From assembly GCA_027451345.1 (NCBI GenBank), contig DAIDJO010000043.1, forward strand, positions 1 to 64,000: DNA of 64,000 nucleotides, in the 5' to 3' direction. A program made the translations under genes and the position numbers. Each line of letters begins with the position of its first letter. Position 1 is the stretch's first letter. Origin of the DNA: Solirubrobacterales bacterium (GTDB lineage Bacteria; Actinomycetota; Thermoleophilia; Solirubrobacterales; Solirubrobacteraceae). Shown one piece after another: positions 9,894-19,899 of the stretch. Under the pieces are notes generated by a model. It saw nothing but the letters and a program-made list of their open reading frames with translations. It searched no databases and had not been told where the DNA came from.

Positions 9894-10697
9894 GTGATGC
9901 TCGAGCGCGAGCGGGAGACGGTCGAGCTGGAGCTGCGCGAGCGGGTCGCGTGGATCACGCTGAACCGCCCCGACGCGCTGAACGCGGTCAACCCGCGCAT
10001 GGGGCGAGAACTGCTCGCGGCGGTCGAGCGCGTCGCGGGCGACCCCACCGTGCGCGCCCTGGTGCTGACGGGCGCGGGCCGCGGCTTCTGCTCCGGGGCC
10101 GACCTGCGAGCGGTGGCGGGGCGCGGACCGGACGGGACGGCGGAGCTGCTCGCCTGCCTCGACGAGGTGCTGCACCCGTTGATCCTGCGCCTGCGAACGA
10201 TCGAGCAGCCGGTGATCGCCGCGGTCAACGGCCCCGCCGTCGGCTTCGGCTGCTCGCTCGCCCTCGCGGCCGACCTCGTGCTCGCCGCGCGCAGCGCCTA
10301 CTTCCTGCTCGCCTTCACCAACGTGGGCCTCACCCTCGACGGTGGCGCGTCGGCGCTGCTCGTCGCGCGGGCGGGCCACGGCCGCGCCTGCGAGATGGCG
10401 CTGCTCGCGGAGCCGATCGACGCCGACCGGGCGCTCGACTGGGGGCTGGTCAACCGCGTGCTGGGTGACGACGAACTGCTCCCCGCGGCCGCCGCGATGG
10501 CCGGCCGCCTCGCCGTCGGGCCGCCCGCGGCGCATGCGGCGATCAAACACGCGCTCAACCGGGCCGCCCATCCGCAGCTGTCCGAGCAGCTCGCGCTCGA
10601 GGCCGCGCAGCAGCGCGAGCGGGCGGTCTCGGCCGACTTCAGCGAGGGCGTGCGGGCGTTCCTGGAGCAGCGCCCGGCGCAGTTCACCGGCAATTGA
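9894..10697 (+). CDS. Enoyl-CoA hydratase/isomerase family protein
   Basis: ITLNRPDALNAVN, GRGFCSGADL, AAVNGPAVGFGCSLALAADLVLAA. Confidence 0.9.
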   Translation: MMLERERETVELELRERVAWITLNRPDALNAVNPRMGRELLAAVERVAGDPTVRALVLTGAGRGFCSGADLRAVAGRGPDGTAELLACLDEVLHPLILRLRTIEQPVIAAVNGPAVGFGCSLALAADLVLAARSAYFLLAFTNVGLTLDGGASALLVARAGHGRACEMALLAEPIDADRALDWGLVNRVLGDDELLPAAAAMAGRLAVGPPAAHAAIKHALNRAAHPQLSEQLALEAAQQRERAVSADFSEGVRAFLEQRPAQFTGN

Positions 10698-10736
10698 GAC
10701 CCGGCAATTGAGACACGGTCCGAGGAGAGGCAGCAG

Positions 10737-12227
10737 ATGAACCTGGCGCAGATACTGAGTGACGCCGCCGCCCGCGAGCCCGAGCGGGTCGCCGTGGCGC
10801 TCGACGACTTCACCCTCGGCTACGGCCTGCTCGAGCAGGCCGCGATGCGCGTCGCCACGCTCCTCACCGAGCGCGGCGTGGGCCCCGGGGAGCGGGTCGC
10901 GCTGATGCTGCCGAACGTGCCCCACTTCGTCCTCGCCTACTACGGGATCCTGCGCGCCGGAGCCGTCGTGGTCCCGCTCAACGTGCTCAACAAGCGCCGC
11001 GAGGTGGAGTACTACCTGCGGGACTCGGGCGCCCGGCTGATCTTCGTCTGGAGCGACTTCATGGGCGAAGCGCAGCCGGCCGCACAGTCCTCCGGGTGCG
11101 AGTGCGTCGCGATCGCCCCGGGCGAGTTCGAGCAGACCCTGTTTCAGACGGCGCCGACCGAGACGCTCGTCGAGCGCCGGGCGGAGGAGACCGCGGTGCT
11201 GCTCTACACCTCCGGGACGACGGGCACCCCGAAGGGAGCGGAGCTGACCCACGACAACCTGCTGCGCAACTGCCAGGCGTCCCGTGATCTGTTCGATCTC
11301 GGCGACGGGACCGTCGTGCTCGGCGCCCTGCCGCTCTTCCACTCCTTCGGCCAGACGTGCGCGATGAACACCTGCGTGCTCGCCGGTGGCACGCTCACGC
11401 TGCTGCCGCGCTTTGACCCGGTCAAGGCGCTGCAGATCATCGAGCGGGACCGCGTCGAGGTGTTCGAGGGCGTGCCGAGCATGTACGGAGCGATGCTGCA
11501 CGTGCCCGACCACGGTCGCTACGACACCTCGACCCTGCGCTGCTGCGCCTCCGGCGGCGCCGCGATGCCGGTCGAGCTGATGCGAAGCTTCGAGCGGGAG
11601 TTCGGCTGTCAGATCCTCGAGGGCTACGGGCTCTCGGAGACCTCGCCCGTGGCCTCCTTCAACCATCCCGACCGCGAGCGGAAGCCGGGCTCGATCGGGA
11701 CCCCGATCGCCGGGGTGCAGATGCGGGTCGTCGACGACGCCGACCACGAGGTGGCGCCCGGGGAGGTGGGTGAGATCGTCGTGCGCGGCCACAACGTGAT
11801 GAAGGGGTACTGGGGGCGCCCGGAGGCGACCGCCGAGGCGCTCCGCGGCGGGTGGTTCCACACCGGCGACCTCGCGCGGGTCGACGCCGACGGATACTTC
11901 TTCATCGTCGACCGCAAGAAGGACATGATCATCCGCAACGGCCTGAACGTGTACCCCCGCGAGGTGGAGGAGGTGCTCTACGAGCATCCGGCGGTGCGCG
12001 AGGCGGCCGTCATCGGGATGCCGCACGACGAGTACGGCGAGGAGGTCGGAGCCGCCGTCTCGCTCAAGGAGGGCGCCACCGCGACGCCGGAGGAGATCCG
12101 CGACTTCGTCAAGGACCAGATCGCCGCCTTCAAGTACCCGCGGCGGGTGTGGATCGTCGACGAACTGCCCAAGGGCCCCACGGGGAAGATCCTCAAGCGC
12201 GAGATCCACCCGCCGGAGGGTCGGTGA
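10737..12227 (+). CDS. Long-chain fatty acid--CoA ligase (AMP-binding)
   Basis: LLYTSGTTGTPKGAELTH, EGYGLSETSP, GDLARVDADGYFFIVDRKKDMI. Confidence 0.92.
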   Translation: MNLAQILSDAAAREPERVAVALDDFTLGYGLLEQAAMRVATLLTERGVGPGERVALMLPNVPHFVLAYYGILRAGAVVVPLNVLNKRREVEYYLRDSGARLIFVWSDFMGEAQPAAQSSGCECVAIAPGEFEQTLFQTAPTETLVERRAEETAVLLYTSGTTGTPKGAELTHDNLLRNCQASRDLFDLGDGTVVLGALPLFHSFGQTCAMNTCVLAGGTLTLLPRFDPVKALQIIERDRVEVFEGVPSMYGAMLHVPDHGRYDTSTLRCCASGGAAMPVELMRSFEREFGCQILEGYGLSETSPVASFNHPDRERKPGSIGTPIAGVQMRVVDDADHEVAPGEVGEIVVRGHNVMKGYWGRPEATAEALRGGWFHTGDLARVDADGYFFIVDRKKDMIIRNGLNVYPREVEEVLYEHPAVREAAVIGMPHDEYGEEVGAAVSLKEGATATPEEIRDFVKDQIAAFKYPRRVWIVDELPKGPTGKILKREIHPPEGR

Positions 12228-12751
12228 GCACGCCGACGGTCAGCGTCCGCCCGGCTCGGGAGGACGACGTCGAGCTGATCTACTCGCTGATCGTCGCGCT
12301 GGCCGAGTACGAGCGGGCGCCCGATGAGGTCGTGGGCACGCCCGAACTGCTGCACCGCTGGCTGTTCGGCGCCGAGCCGGCCGCCGAGGCGCTGATCGGC
12401 GAGGTCGACGGCGCCCCGGTCGGGTTCGCGCTCTTCCACGGCACGTTCTCGACGTGGGAGTGCCGGCCCGGGCTGTGGCTGGAGGACCTCTTCGTCCTGC
12501 CCGAGTACCGGCGCTTCGGCGTCGGCGGCCGACTGCTCGGCAACGTCGCCCGCGTGGCGGTCGAACGGGGGTACACGCGCGTCAGCTGGACCGCGCTGGA
12601 CTGGAACGCGATGGCGCTCAGCTTCTACCGCAAGATCGGCGCGACGGTGCTCGACGAATGGACCAACCATCGCCTGAGCGGGGCCACCCTGCAGGCGGTC
12701 GCCGCGACCGCGGACTCAAGCGCTGCGCCCGCGGCGCCCCAGGAAGGATGA
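12224..12751 (+). CDS. GNAT-family N-acetyltransferase
   Basis: VRPAREDDVELIYSLI..., LEDLFVLPEYRRFGVGGRLL; GTG start overlaps the fadD-like stop (GTGA). Confidence 0.85.
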   Translation: MSTPTVSVRPAREDDVELIYSLIVALAEYERAPDEVVGTPELLHRWLFGAEPAAEALIGEVDGAPVGFALFHGTFSTWECRPGLWLEDLFVLPEYRRFGVGGRLLGNVARVAVERGYTRVSWTALDWNAMALSFYRKIGATVLDEWTNHRLSGATLQAVAATADSSAAPAAPQEG

Positions 12752-12777
12752 AGGGAGCCCCGTTGCCGGGGCTCCCT
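12752..12777. terminator. Likely bidirectional terminator hairpin
   Basis: AGGGAGCCCCG-TTGC-CGGGGCTCCCT perfect 11-bp stem between convergent GNAT gene and rnpB. Confidence 0.7.
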
Positions 12778-12779
12778 CC

Positions 12780-13117
12780 GTAGCAGGCCTGTAAGCCGGA
12801 TCCTGTCGAGAGCAGTCATCCATCTGAGCGGCCTACCCGAACCTCGGCGGGCAACCTGCAAACGGTTCTGCTCGGCCTTGCATCAGGTGGGGTTTACCTG
12901 GCCGCCGCGTCACCGCGACGCCGGTGCGCTCTTACCGCACCATTTCACCCTTACCGGTCCGGGACGCTGCAGCGGTCCCAGACGTAGGCGGTGTCTTTTC
13001 TGTGGCACTTTCCCGCGGGTTTCCCCGGGTCGGCGTTACCGACCACCTTGCCCTGTGATGTCCGGACTTTCCTCGAAGGCATGACACCTCCGCGACTGCT
13101 CAGCCTGCACGGCGAGC
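12780..13117 (-). ncRNA. rnpB: RNase P RNA, bacterial type A
   Basis: Reverse strand contains GAGGAAAGTCCGGAC near 5' end, GGGTGAAATGGTGCGGTAAGAGCGCACC, GGTAAACCCCACC and 3' CGGATCCGGCTTACAG-type end; boundaries approximate. Confidence 0.9.
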
Positions 13118-13153
13118 ATAGCGACGCCCGCCCGCCGCACAAGCCATGCACGG

Positions 13154-13762
13154 CTACATGCTGCGCATCAGCCCGACCACGCGGCCGAGCACGCTCACGT
13201 CGCGCACCCGGATCGGCTCCATCTCGTCGTTCTCGGGCTGCAACCGCACGTGATCGCCCTCGCGGAAGAAGCGCTTGACCGTCGCCTCCTCCCCGACCAG
13301 CGCCACGACGATCTCGCCGTCGCGCGCCGTCTCCTGCGGTCGCACCACGACCAGGTCGCCGTCGAGGATCCCCACGTTCTTCATCGACTCGCCGCGGACC
13401 CTGAGGAGATACTCGCCGCTGTCCCCGCCGCACGCAGCCGGCGTCTCGATGTACTCCTCGACGTTCTCCTCAGCCAGGATCGGCTGCCCGGCGGCCACCT
13501 GGCCGAGCAGGGGCAGGCCGGGCCGCACCGCCTCCCGCACCGCGGCGCCCGCCCGGTCGAGCAGCTCCATGGCACGCGGCTTGGTGGGATCCCGCCGGAG
13601 CAGTCCGAGCTTCTCGAGGTTGGCCAGGTGCGCGTGCACGGTCGAGGAGGAGGCCAGGCCGACCGCCGCTCCGATGTCCCGCACGGTGGGCGGATAGCCG
13701 TTGCGCTCCGAGTACCGCTTGATGAAGTCGACGATCTCCTGCTGACGCTTGGTCAGGTCCAT
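13154..13762 (-). CDS. lexA: SOS regulator LexA
   Basis: MDLTKRQQEIVDFIKRYSERNGYPPTVRDIGAAVGL... with S24 protease C-terminal domain (GESMKNVGILDGDLVVV). Confidence 0.95.
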   Translation of the reverse strand: MDLTKRQQEIVDFIKRYSERNGYPPTVRDIGAAVGLASSSTVHAHLANLEKLGLLRRDPTKPRAMELLDRAGAAVREAVRPGLPLLGQVAAGQPILAEENVEEYIETPAACGGDSGEYLLRVRGESMKNVGILDGDLVVVRPQETARDGEIVVALVGEEATVKRFFREGDHVRLQPENDEMEPIRVRDVSVLGRVVGLMRSM

Positions 13763-13800
13763 CCCTTGGCTCCTTGCTCGGATTCACCGCCGGATCCGGC

Positions 13801-13812
13801 GAACATGTGTTC
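13801..13812. promoter_or_regulatory. LexA (SOS) box GAACATGTGTTC
   Basis: Perfect GAAC-N4-GTTC 39 bp upstream of lexA. Confidence 0.85.
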
Positions 13813-13871
13813 GGAACATACCGGGGGCCGAGGACGGACACCAGCGCGCGTGTCTATACTCCGCGCCCCAG

Positions 13872-13956
<85 letters not shown>

Positions 13957-13988
13957 CTGGACCCCAGTCGACCCACGTACGGAGCACC

Positions 13989-15716
13989 GTGGCAGCAGAG
14001 TCCGAGGTACGGCCCAGCTCGGCGATCCGCGCCGTCCTGGACGTCGCCCAGAGCGTTGTGGCCGAGCTCGACGTGGAGGTCGTGCTCGCCCGCGTGCTCG
14101 AGGCGGCGCGCCAGCTCACCTCGGCGCGGTACGCCGCCGTCGGCGTCCTGGACGAGAGCCGCCGCGAGCTCGAGCGCTTCCTCACCGCGGGGCTCGACGA
14201 GAGCACCCGGCGCCGGATCGGGCCCCTGCCCCGGGGGCGCGGCGTCCTCGGTGAGCTGATCAACGACCCGAAGCCGCTGCGCCTGGCCGACGTCACCGCG
14301 CACCCCGACTCGTATGGGTTCCCGCCGGGACACCCGCCGATGCGCTCGTTCCTGGGCGTGCCGCTCCAGGCGGACGGGGAGCCCTTCGGCAACATCTACC
14401 TGGCCGACAAGGCCGACGGCGAGCCGTTCACCGCCGACGACGAGGCCGCGCTCACGGCGCTGGCGAAGTTCGCCGGGATCGCGATCGACCACGCCCGCCG
14501 CTACGCCATGGTCGAGGCGCAGCGGGCCGAGCTCGAGCGCGTCGTCGCCTCGCTCGACGCCACGGTTCAGATCGCCCGGGCCGTGGGCGGCGAGACGAAC
14601 CTGGACACGGTGCTCGAGCTCGTCGCCGACCGGGCCCTCGCGCTCGTCGCCGCCCGCACGCTCGTGATCGAGCGCGAGATCGACGGTGACATGGTGGTCG
14701 TCGCCGCCGCCGGCGAGCTGCCGGCGGGCGTGATCGGCCGCGTGCTCGATCGGGAGGGCAGCGTCGCCAGCAGCGCCCTGCGCGAGCAGCGGACCCTGCG
14801 GCTCGAGGACACGCTCAACCGCGCCCGCTTCGAGAGCCACGGCGCCGGGCGCTTCGGCCTCGCGGCGGAGGCCGGCCTCGTCGTGCCGATGCTCTTCCGC
14901 GGCCGGGGATACGGCGTGCTGATCGCCCTGGACCGAACGGTCGACGGCCCCGACTTCAGCCCCGAGGACGAGCGGCTGCTCGAGGCGTTCGCCACGAGCG
15001 CGGCGACGGCCATCGCCACGGCGGTGTCCGTCCAGGCGGAGCGCGCCGCCCAGCGGCTCACCGCCGCCGAGAGCGAGCGGGCCCGTTGGGCCCGCGAGCT
15101 CCACGACGAGACGCTGCAGAACCTCGCCGCCCTGCAGATCGCCATCGCCGGGCAGCTGCGCTCGGGCAACCCGGACACGATGGCGAAGGTGCTGGGCGAC
15201 GTGGCCGAGCAGCTCGGCGCCGAGATCCAGAACCTCCGGACGCTCATCTCGGAGCTGCGCCCGGCGGCGCTGGACGACCTCGGCCTCGGTCCGGCCGTGC
15301 AGGCCCTGGCCGACCGCATGCGCCAGCAGGGACTCGACGTCCGCCTCAGCACCGAGCTCCTGTTCGAGGACGGGGCGGTGGCCGACCGGCTCTCCCTCGG
15401 GGTCGAGACCGCGATCTACCGCATCACCCAGGAGGCGCTCACCAACGCGCGCAAGCACGGGGACGCCTCGCGGGTGATCGTCGACCTGTGGGAGGACGCC
15501 AGCCACGTGCACCTCACCGTCCGCGATGACGGCCGAGGCTTCGACCCGGCGGCGAAGACCCGCGGGTTCGGGCTCACCGGCATCCGCGAACGGGTCGAGC
15601 TGCTCCACGGCGAGCTCGAGCTCGAGTCGACCTCCGGCAAGGGCACGACCCTCACGGTGACGGTGCCGAGCGGACGCGTCGCCGAGCGGACCCGGCCCGC
15701 GCCCGAGCCGTCCTGA
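13989..15716 (+). CDS. GAF-domain sensor histidine kinase (HisKA_3/DevS-like)
   Basis: Tandem GAF-like regions, ELHDETLQNLAALQIAIAGQL phosphoacceptor, DDGRGFDPAAKTRGFGLTGIRERV ATPase. Confidence 0.85.
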   Translation: MAAESEVRPSSAIRAVLDVAQSVVAELDVEVVLARVLEAARQLTSARYAAVGVLDESRRELERFLTAGLDESTRRRIGPLPRGRGVLGELINDPKPLRLADVTAHPDSYGFPPGHPPMRSFLGVPLQADGEPFGNIYLADKADGEPFTADDEAALTALAKFAGIAIDHARRYAMVEAQRAELERVVASLDATVQIARAVGGETNLDTVLELVADRALALVAARTLVIEREIDGDMVVVAAAGELPAGVIGRVLDREGSVASSALREQRTLRLEDTLNRARFESHGAGRFGLAAEAGLVVPMLFRGRGYGVLIALDRTVDGPDFSPEDERLLEAFATSAATAIATAVSVQAERAAQRLTAAESERARWARELHDETLQNLAALQIAIAGQLRSGNPDTMAKVLGDVAEQLGAEIQNLRTLISELRPAALDDLGLGPAVQALADRMRQQGLDVRLSTELLFEDGAVADRLSLGVETAIYRITQEALTNARKHGDASRVIVDLWEDASHVHLTVRDDGRGFDPAAKTRGFGLTGIRERVELLHGELELESTSGKGTTLTVTVPSGRVAERTRPAPEPS

Positions 15717-15733
15717 GCGGACGCGATATAGTT

Positions 15734-15748
15734 GATGGCGCAACCATC
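15734..15748. promoter_or_regulatory. Candidate operator inverted repeat GATGG-CGCAA-CCATC
   Basis: Inverted repeat just downstream of a TATAGT -10-like element, ahead of the mhqO/mhqD-like pair. Confidence 0.35.
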
Positions 15749-15783
15749 TCTCGACCCCTCTCCGCCTCGACAGGAGCCCGACC

Positions 15784-16719
15784 ATGCAGCTCGACGGCCT
15801 GCACCACATCACGATGATCACCGGCGACGCCCAGCGCAACGTCGACTTCTACGCGGGGTTGCTCGGCCTGCGCCTGGTCAAGAAGACGGTCAACTTCGAC
15901 GCCCCCGAGGCCTACCACCTCTACTTCGGGGATGAGCACGGCTCGCCGGGCTCGCTGCTCACCTGGTTCGAGTTCGCCGGAGCGACGCCCGGACGGGCCG
16001 GCGCCGGGATGATCCACCGGATCCAGCTCGGCGTGCCCAGCGAGGCGTCGCTGGACTTCTGGGAGCAGCGCCTGGGCGAGCGGGGCTACTCGAGCGAACG
16101 CTCGCAGGACACACTCGCCTTCGCTGATGACGACGGCCTCGGGCTCGAGCTCGTCGTGGCCGACCCGACCAACCCACCGCTCCGGGCCGCGCACGGCCCG
16201 ATCCCGCCCGAGCACGCGCTCACGGGCGTCGAAGGAGCACGCGCCTACGTCGGGCGCGACCTCCACGCCGACCGCGCACTGCTCCTCGACACCCTCGGCT
16301 TCAGCGCTCGCTCGACCCCTGGGGCCTATCGGCTGCAGGGCCCGACCCGTGGCGTCAACTGGACCTACGAGCCATCGGACCGCCACGGCATCCAGGGGGC
16401 CGGCACCGTCCACCACATCGCCTGGCACTCCGCCGACGCCGATCACGTCGCCTGGCAGCAGCGCGCCGCCGCCGCCGGGATGCGCGTGACGCCGGTGATC
16501 GACCGCGACTACTTCCGCGCCATCTATTTCCGCCAGCCACAGGGGATCCTGTTCGAGATCGCCACCACCTCCCCGGGCTTCGCGACCGACGAGGACCCGG
16601 CCCACCTCGGCGAGGAGCTGCGCCTCCCGACCCAGCACGAGCACCTGCGCCCCCAGCTCGAGCGAACGCTGCGACCGCTCACCAACCCGCGGTCGGCCCA
16701 CGCGCAGGCCACGCGATGA
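15784..16719 (+). CDS. Ring-cleaving dioxygenase, glyoxalase/VOC family (MhqO-like)
   Basis: LDGLHHITMITGDAQRNVDFYAGLLGLRLVKKTVNFD; second VOC half HHIAWHSAD. Confidence 0.85.
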   Translation: MQLDGLHHITMITGDAQRNVDFYAGLLGLRLVKKTVNFDAPEAYHLYFGDEHGSPGSLLTWFEFAGATPGRAGAGMIHRIQLGVPSEASLDFWEQRLGERGYSSERSQDTLAFADDDGLGLELVVADPTNPPLRAAHGPIPPEHALTGVEGARAYVGRDLHADRALLLDTLGFSARSTPGAYRLQGPTRGVNWTYEPSDRHGIQGAGTVHHIAWHSADADHVAWQQRAAAAGMRVTPVIDRDYFRAIYFRQPQGILFEIATTSPGFATDEDPAHLGEELRLPTQHEHLRPQLERTLRPLTNPRSAHAQATR

Positions 16720-17375
16720 GCCCGCTCGTCCACCGGCAACGGCCCGCCGACGGGCGGGCCGACGGCCTGCTCATCCTGCATCACGGGCGCGGCGCCGACG
16801 AGCACGACCTCCTCGGCCTGGCCGACGTGCTCGATCCCGAGCGCCGGCTCCACGTCATCACGCCGGGGGCTCCGCTGATCGCGCCGGGATCGCCCGGGCG
16901 CCACTGGTACGTCGTGCCGCGCGTCGGGCATCCGGATCCTGAGACCTTCGCCGCGGCGTACGCGGCGCTCGGACGGTTTCACGACGAGCTCTGGGAACGC
17001 ACCGGGATCGGCCCGGACCGGACGGTCCTCGGCGGATTCTCGATGGGGACGGTGATGAGCTACGCGACCGGACTGGGTCCGGAGCGGCCCGCCGTGGCCG
17101 GCATCCTCGCGCTGAGCGGCTTCATCCCGACCGTCGCGGGCTGGGCGCCCGACACCGAGCGGCACGCCGCCACGCGGGTGTTCATCGCCCACGGGCGGAG
17201 AGATCCGGTGATCGAGGTCGGGTTCGGCCGGCGCGCGCACGAGCGGCTGACGGCGGCCGGGCTCGACGTCGAATACCACGAGTCCGACGCGGGGCATCAG
17301 ATCGACCCGGCGCACGTGCCGGCGGCGGTCAGCTGGTTGCGCGCGACGCTCGCGCCTCAGACGCCGGGCAGGTGA
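16716..17375 (+). CDS. Alpha/beta hydrolase, carboxylesterase (MhqD-like)
   Basis: LLILHHGRGADEHDLLGLAD, GGFSMGTVMSYATG; overlaps the preceding gene by 4 bp. Confidence 0.85.
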   Translation: MSPLVHRQRPADGRADGLLILHHGRGADEHDLLGLADVLDPERRLHVITPGAPLIAPGSPGRHWYVVPRVGHPDPETFAAAYAALGRFHDELWERTGIGPDRTVLGGFSMGTVMSYATGLGPERPAVAGILALSGFIPTVAGWAPDTERHAATRVFIAHGRRDPVIEVGFGRRAHERLTAAGLDVEYHESDAGHQIDPAHVPAAVSWLRATLAPQTPGR

Positions 17376-18835
17376 TAGATGAACAGCTCCCCGGAGCTGC
17401 GGTGGTCGTTGTCGTCGCCGACCGGGAGGATGATGCGGCCGCCGACGACGATCGGGCTGTTCCAGTGCCCGGGCGCCGCGGGCAGCGCCCGATCGAGGTG
17501 CCCGTCCCGAGGGTTGAAGACGTTCAGGTCGCCCTGCTGCTCGTCGAAGACATAGAGCAGCCCGCCGGCGACGACGGGACTCGTCCCCGCATCGCCGCTG
17601 CGCCACGCGACGCGCAACCGGCGCCCGGCGAGGGTGTAGGCGGCCGTGCCGGCACCGTCGGCGACGAACACGTAGACGCGGCCGCCCGGCGCCCGCCACA
17701 CGGCCGGCTGACTGAACACCTGGGCGGCGCCCGGCGCGTCGATCCGCTGCAGCTCCCCGCCGGTACGCGGCCCGGCGGGCCCGCTGGTGCCGTCGAGCCG
17801 CCTGAGGTCGAGCAGGCTGAGCACGCCCGACTTCCCGCCCTGTACGGCGAGGCCGGTGCCCCCGGGTAGGAGGGCCGGCTCGGTGCTTCCGAGGTCCGTG
17901 TCCTGCGCGTTCAGCTGCTGGGCGTCGGTCGGCGTCCAGTTGTGGAGGAGCCGCAGCGAGGGCGAGAGCTCGAGCACGCTGTCACCCCAGTCGTTGCGGC
18001 CGTTGAACGGCCCGTTGCCGGTCGTGACAAGGATGTTCCCGCTGCCCGGCTCGATGATGCTGCCCGGCCGGCCCCAGATGGCCGAGTCGCTCGCGTGACA
18101 GCGCGAGGGCGGATCGATCAGCGTCCGGATGTTCGAGCAGAGCGTGTTGAACACGTGCGTGATCCGGCCGCTGGCCGGATCGATCGTGACGACGTGCCCC
18201 TGGTAGGACGGGGCATCGCCGTCGTAGCCGTCGGTGACGACGATCAGTTCGCCGTCGGCGACGTTCAGCCCGCCGGCGATCTTCTCGCGCGTCGGGTCGT
18301 GGGTGACGCTCGTGCTCCACACCTGGCGACCGGAGGCGACCGACAGCTTGTGGATCCGGCCGTCCGGGCTCGACACGTACACGAAGCGCCGATCCGGGTC
18401 GACGGCGGGTGAGGCGGTGGTGACCTGCGGGCCACCCTCGAGGCGTCGCACGCTCGGTGGCGAGAACTCCCAGAGGATCCGGCCGGTGGCGGCGTCGAGA
18501 GCGAGCGTGCGCCCGTAGGAGGTGGTCATGATCGCCACGTCGCGGCGGACGCCGCGCACGCGGACGTTCGCCAGCTCGACGGCGGCGGAGTCGACCGTGC
18601 CGGGCAGACGCACGACGATCCGCCGGAGCCGGCCGAGGTTCCCGGCCACGATGCCGGTGTCGGACGGTCCGACGCCCGAGCGCTGCACCCCGTCGTCAAA
18701 GGTGAGCCAGTCGCCGCTCGGCACACGGGCCGCACCGGTGGCCCCGAGGACGGCCGGCGCGGCGGCCAGGCAGCCGACAACCCCGACGAGCAGGCGGATC
18801 CATCGCAGCGTGCGCACCGGGTGGGCAGGGTACAA
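17357..18835 (-). CDS. PQQ-binding-like beta-propeller repeat protein, probably exported
   Basis: N-terminal signal/TM; repeated ALDAATGRILWEF-type blades. Confidence 0.75.
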   Translation of the reverse strand: MYPAHPVRTLRWIRLLVGVVGCLAAAPAVLGATGAARVPSGDWLTFDDGVQRSGVGPSDTGIVAGNLGRLRRIVVRLPGTVDSAAVELANVRVRGVRRDVAIMTTSYGRTLALDAATGRILWEFSPPSVRRLEGGPQVTTASPAVDPDRRFVYVSSPDGRIHKLSVASGRQVWSTSVTHDPTREKIAGGLNVADGELIVVTDGYDGDAPSYQGHVVTIDPASGRITHVFNTLCSNIRTLIDPPSRCHASDSAIWGRPGSIIEPGSGNILVTTGNGPFNGRNDWGDSVLELSPSLRLLHNWTPTDAQQLNAQDTDLGSTEPALLPGGTGLAVQGGKSGVLSLLDLRRLDGTSGPAGPRTGGELQRIDAPGAAQVFSQPAVWRAPGGRVYVFVADGAGTAAYTLAGRRLRVAWRSGDAGTSPVVAGGLLYVFDEQQGDLNVFNPRDGHLDRALPAAPGHWNSPIVVGGRIILPVGDDNDHRSSGELFIYHLPGV

Positions 18836-18846
18836 GCCGGGCGCGA

Positions 18847-19899
18847 TCAGCTGCGCGCAACCGGCGGCAGCACCCGGACCGGCACCGCCTCAACGGTCAC
18901 GACTCCGCGCCGCGCGGTGACCTCCTCGACGACGCCGATGACCTGCGCGATCCGCTCGTGCGTGTCGACGGCGACGGTCATCACCGGGGAGTGCCGCCGA
19001 GCCTGCCAGAGGCGCTCGCCCCGCGGCGGGCGGTCGTCCTGGAAGCCGTGGATACCGCGCAGCGACGTCGCCCCGGCGATCAGCTCGCCGCGCAGCCGCC
19101 GCACGAGCACGCGGTGCAGCGGGTGGCCGTCGACCCGATCATCCTCGCTCGAGTGGACCGTGAGCTTCTGCGCCCAGGCGTCGTCGTGCGCCCGGACGGG
19201 CGGGAGCGGGGCGAGCGACGTCACCCGCCGCCCGTCGCGCCGAAGCACCTGCACCCGCTCGATGACCATCACCGGATCGGCCAGGACGGAGGTCAGGGCG
19301 GCCGCGGCAGCGGCGATCGCCTCCCCCGGCCCGACGCCGATCACGAGCATCGGTACGGCCGGGCTGCGGCCGACCAGGCGCGCCCGGGTGCGCACGCCCG
19401 AGCGGGTGCCGTCCACCCCCAGAAGGGCCGTCGCGCCGTGCGCGCCGTGCTCGTGCAGCAGCGCGCAGGTGGCGACGGAGGCGGGGCGGCCGCCGACGCG
19501 CTCACCGCGTCCGAGAAAGACCGTCAGCTTCGCCTGGTCGCGGACGTCGTCGGGCAGGAGCGGCCCCGAGCCGCCCTGGAGCGGGCCGCCGAGCGGGCGA
19601 GCCCGCTCCAGCGTCACCAGCCCACGCCGCTTGAGGGCGAGCACCTGGGGGAACAGGGCCTCGATCCGATCGTCCGTGTCGACGGCGACCGAGACAACGG
19701 GCAGGTCCTCCGAGAGCGTCAGCAACCGCTCGGTGTGGGTGACGTGATGGTGCCCGAACCCCTCGATCCCGCGCAGCATCGCGCTCAGCCGAACGCGCTC
19801 GCGGCCGTAGAGGGCGAACAGCTCGTCGGCCAGGAGGCCGCCCGCGGCGCGGTCGCGCTCGCCGAAGTACGTCGTCAGCTTCGTCAGCTCCGCGCTCAC
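18847..19899 (-). CDS. DUF190 (PII-like) protein with three tandem DUF190 repeats
   Basis: Three KLT[TV]...DR..G/GxxG repeats in one chain; 4-bp overlap with crcB. Confidence 0.8.
   Translation of the reverse strand: MSAELTKLTTYFGERDRAAGGLLADELFALYGRERVRLSAMLRGIEGFGHHHVTHTERLLTLSEDLPVVSVAVDTDDRIEALFPQVLALKRRGLVTLERARPLGGPLQGGSGPLLPDDVRDQAKLTVFLGRGERVGGRPASVATCALLHEHGAHGATALLGVDGTRSGVRTRARLVGRSPAVPMLVIGVGPGEAIAAAAAALTSVLADPVMVIERVQVLRRDGRRVTSLAPLPPVRAHDDAWAQKLTVHSSEDDRVDGHPLHRVLVRRLRGELIAGATSLRGIHGFQDDRPPRGERLWQARRHSPVMTVAVDTHERIAQVIGVVEEVTARRGVVTVEAVPVRVLPPVARS

Noticed and set aside
9879-12209. 776-aa minus-strand ORF opposite enoyl-CoA hydratase and acyl-CoA ligase
   Set aside because: Low-complexity antisense shadow with no recognisable domain
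12951-13433. 160-aa ORF spanning rnpB and lexA
   Set aside because: Covers an RNA gene and an alternative frame of lexA
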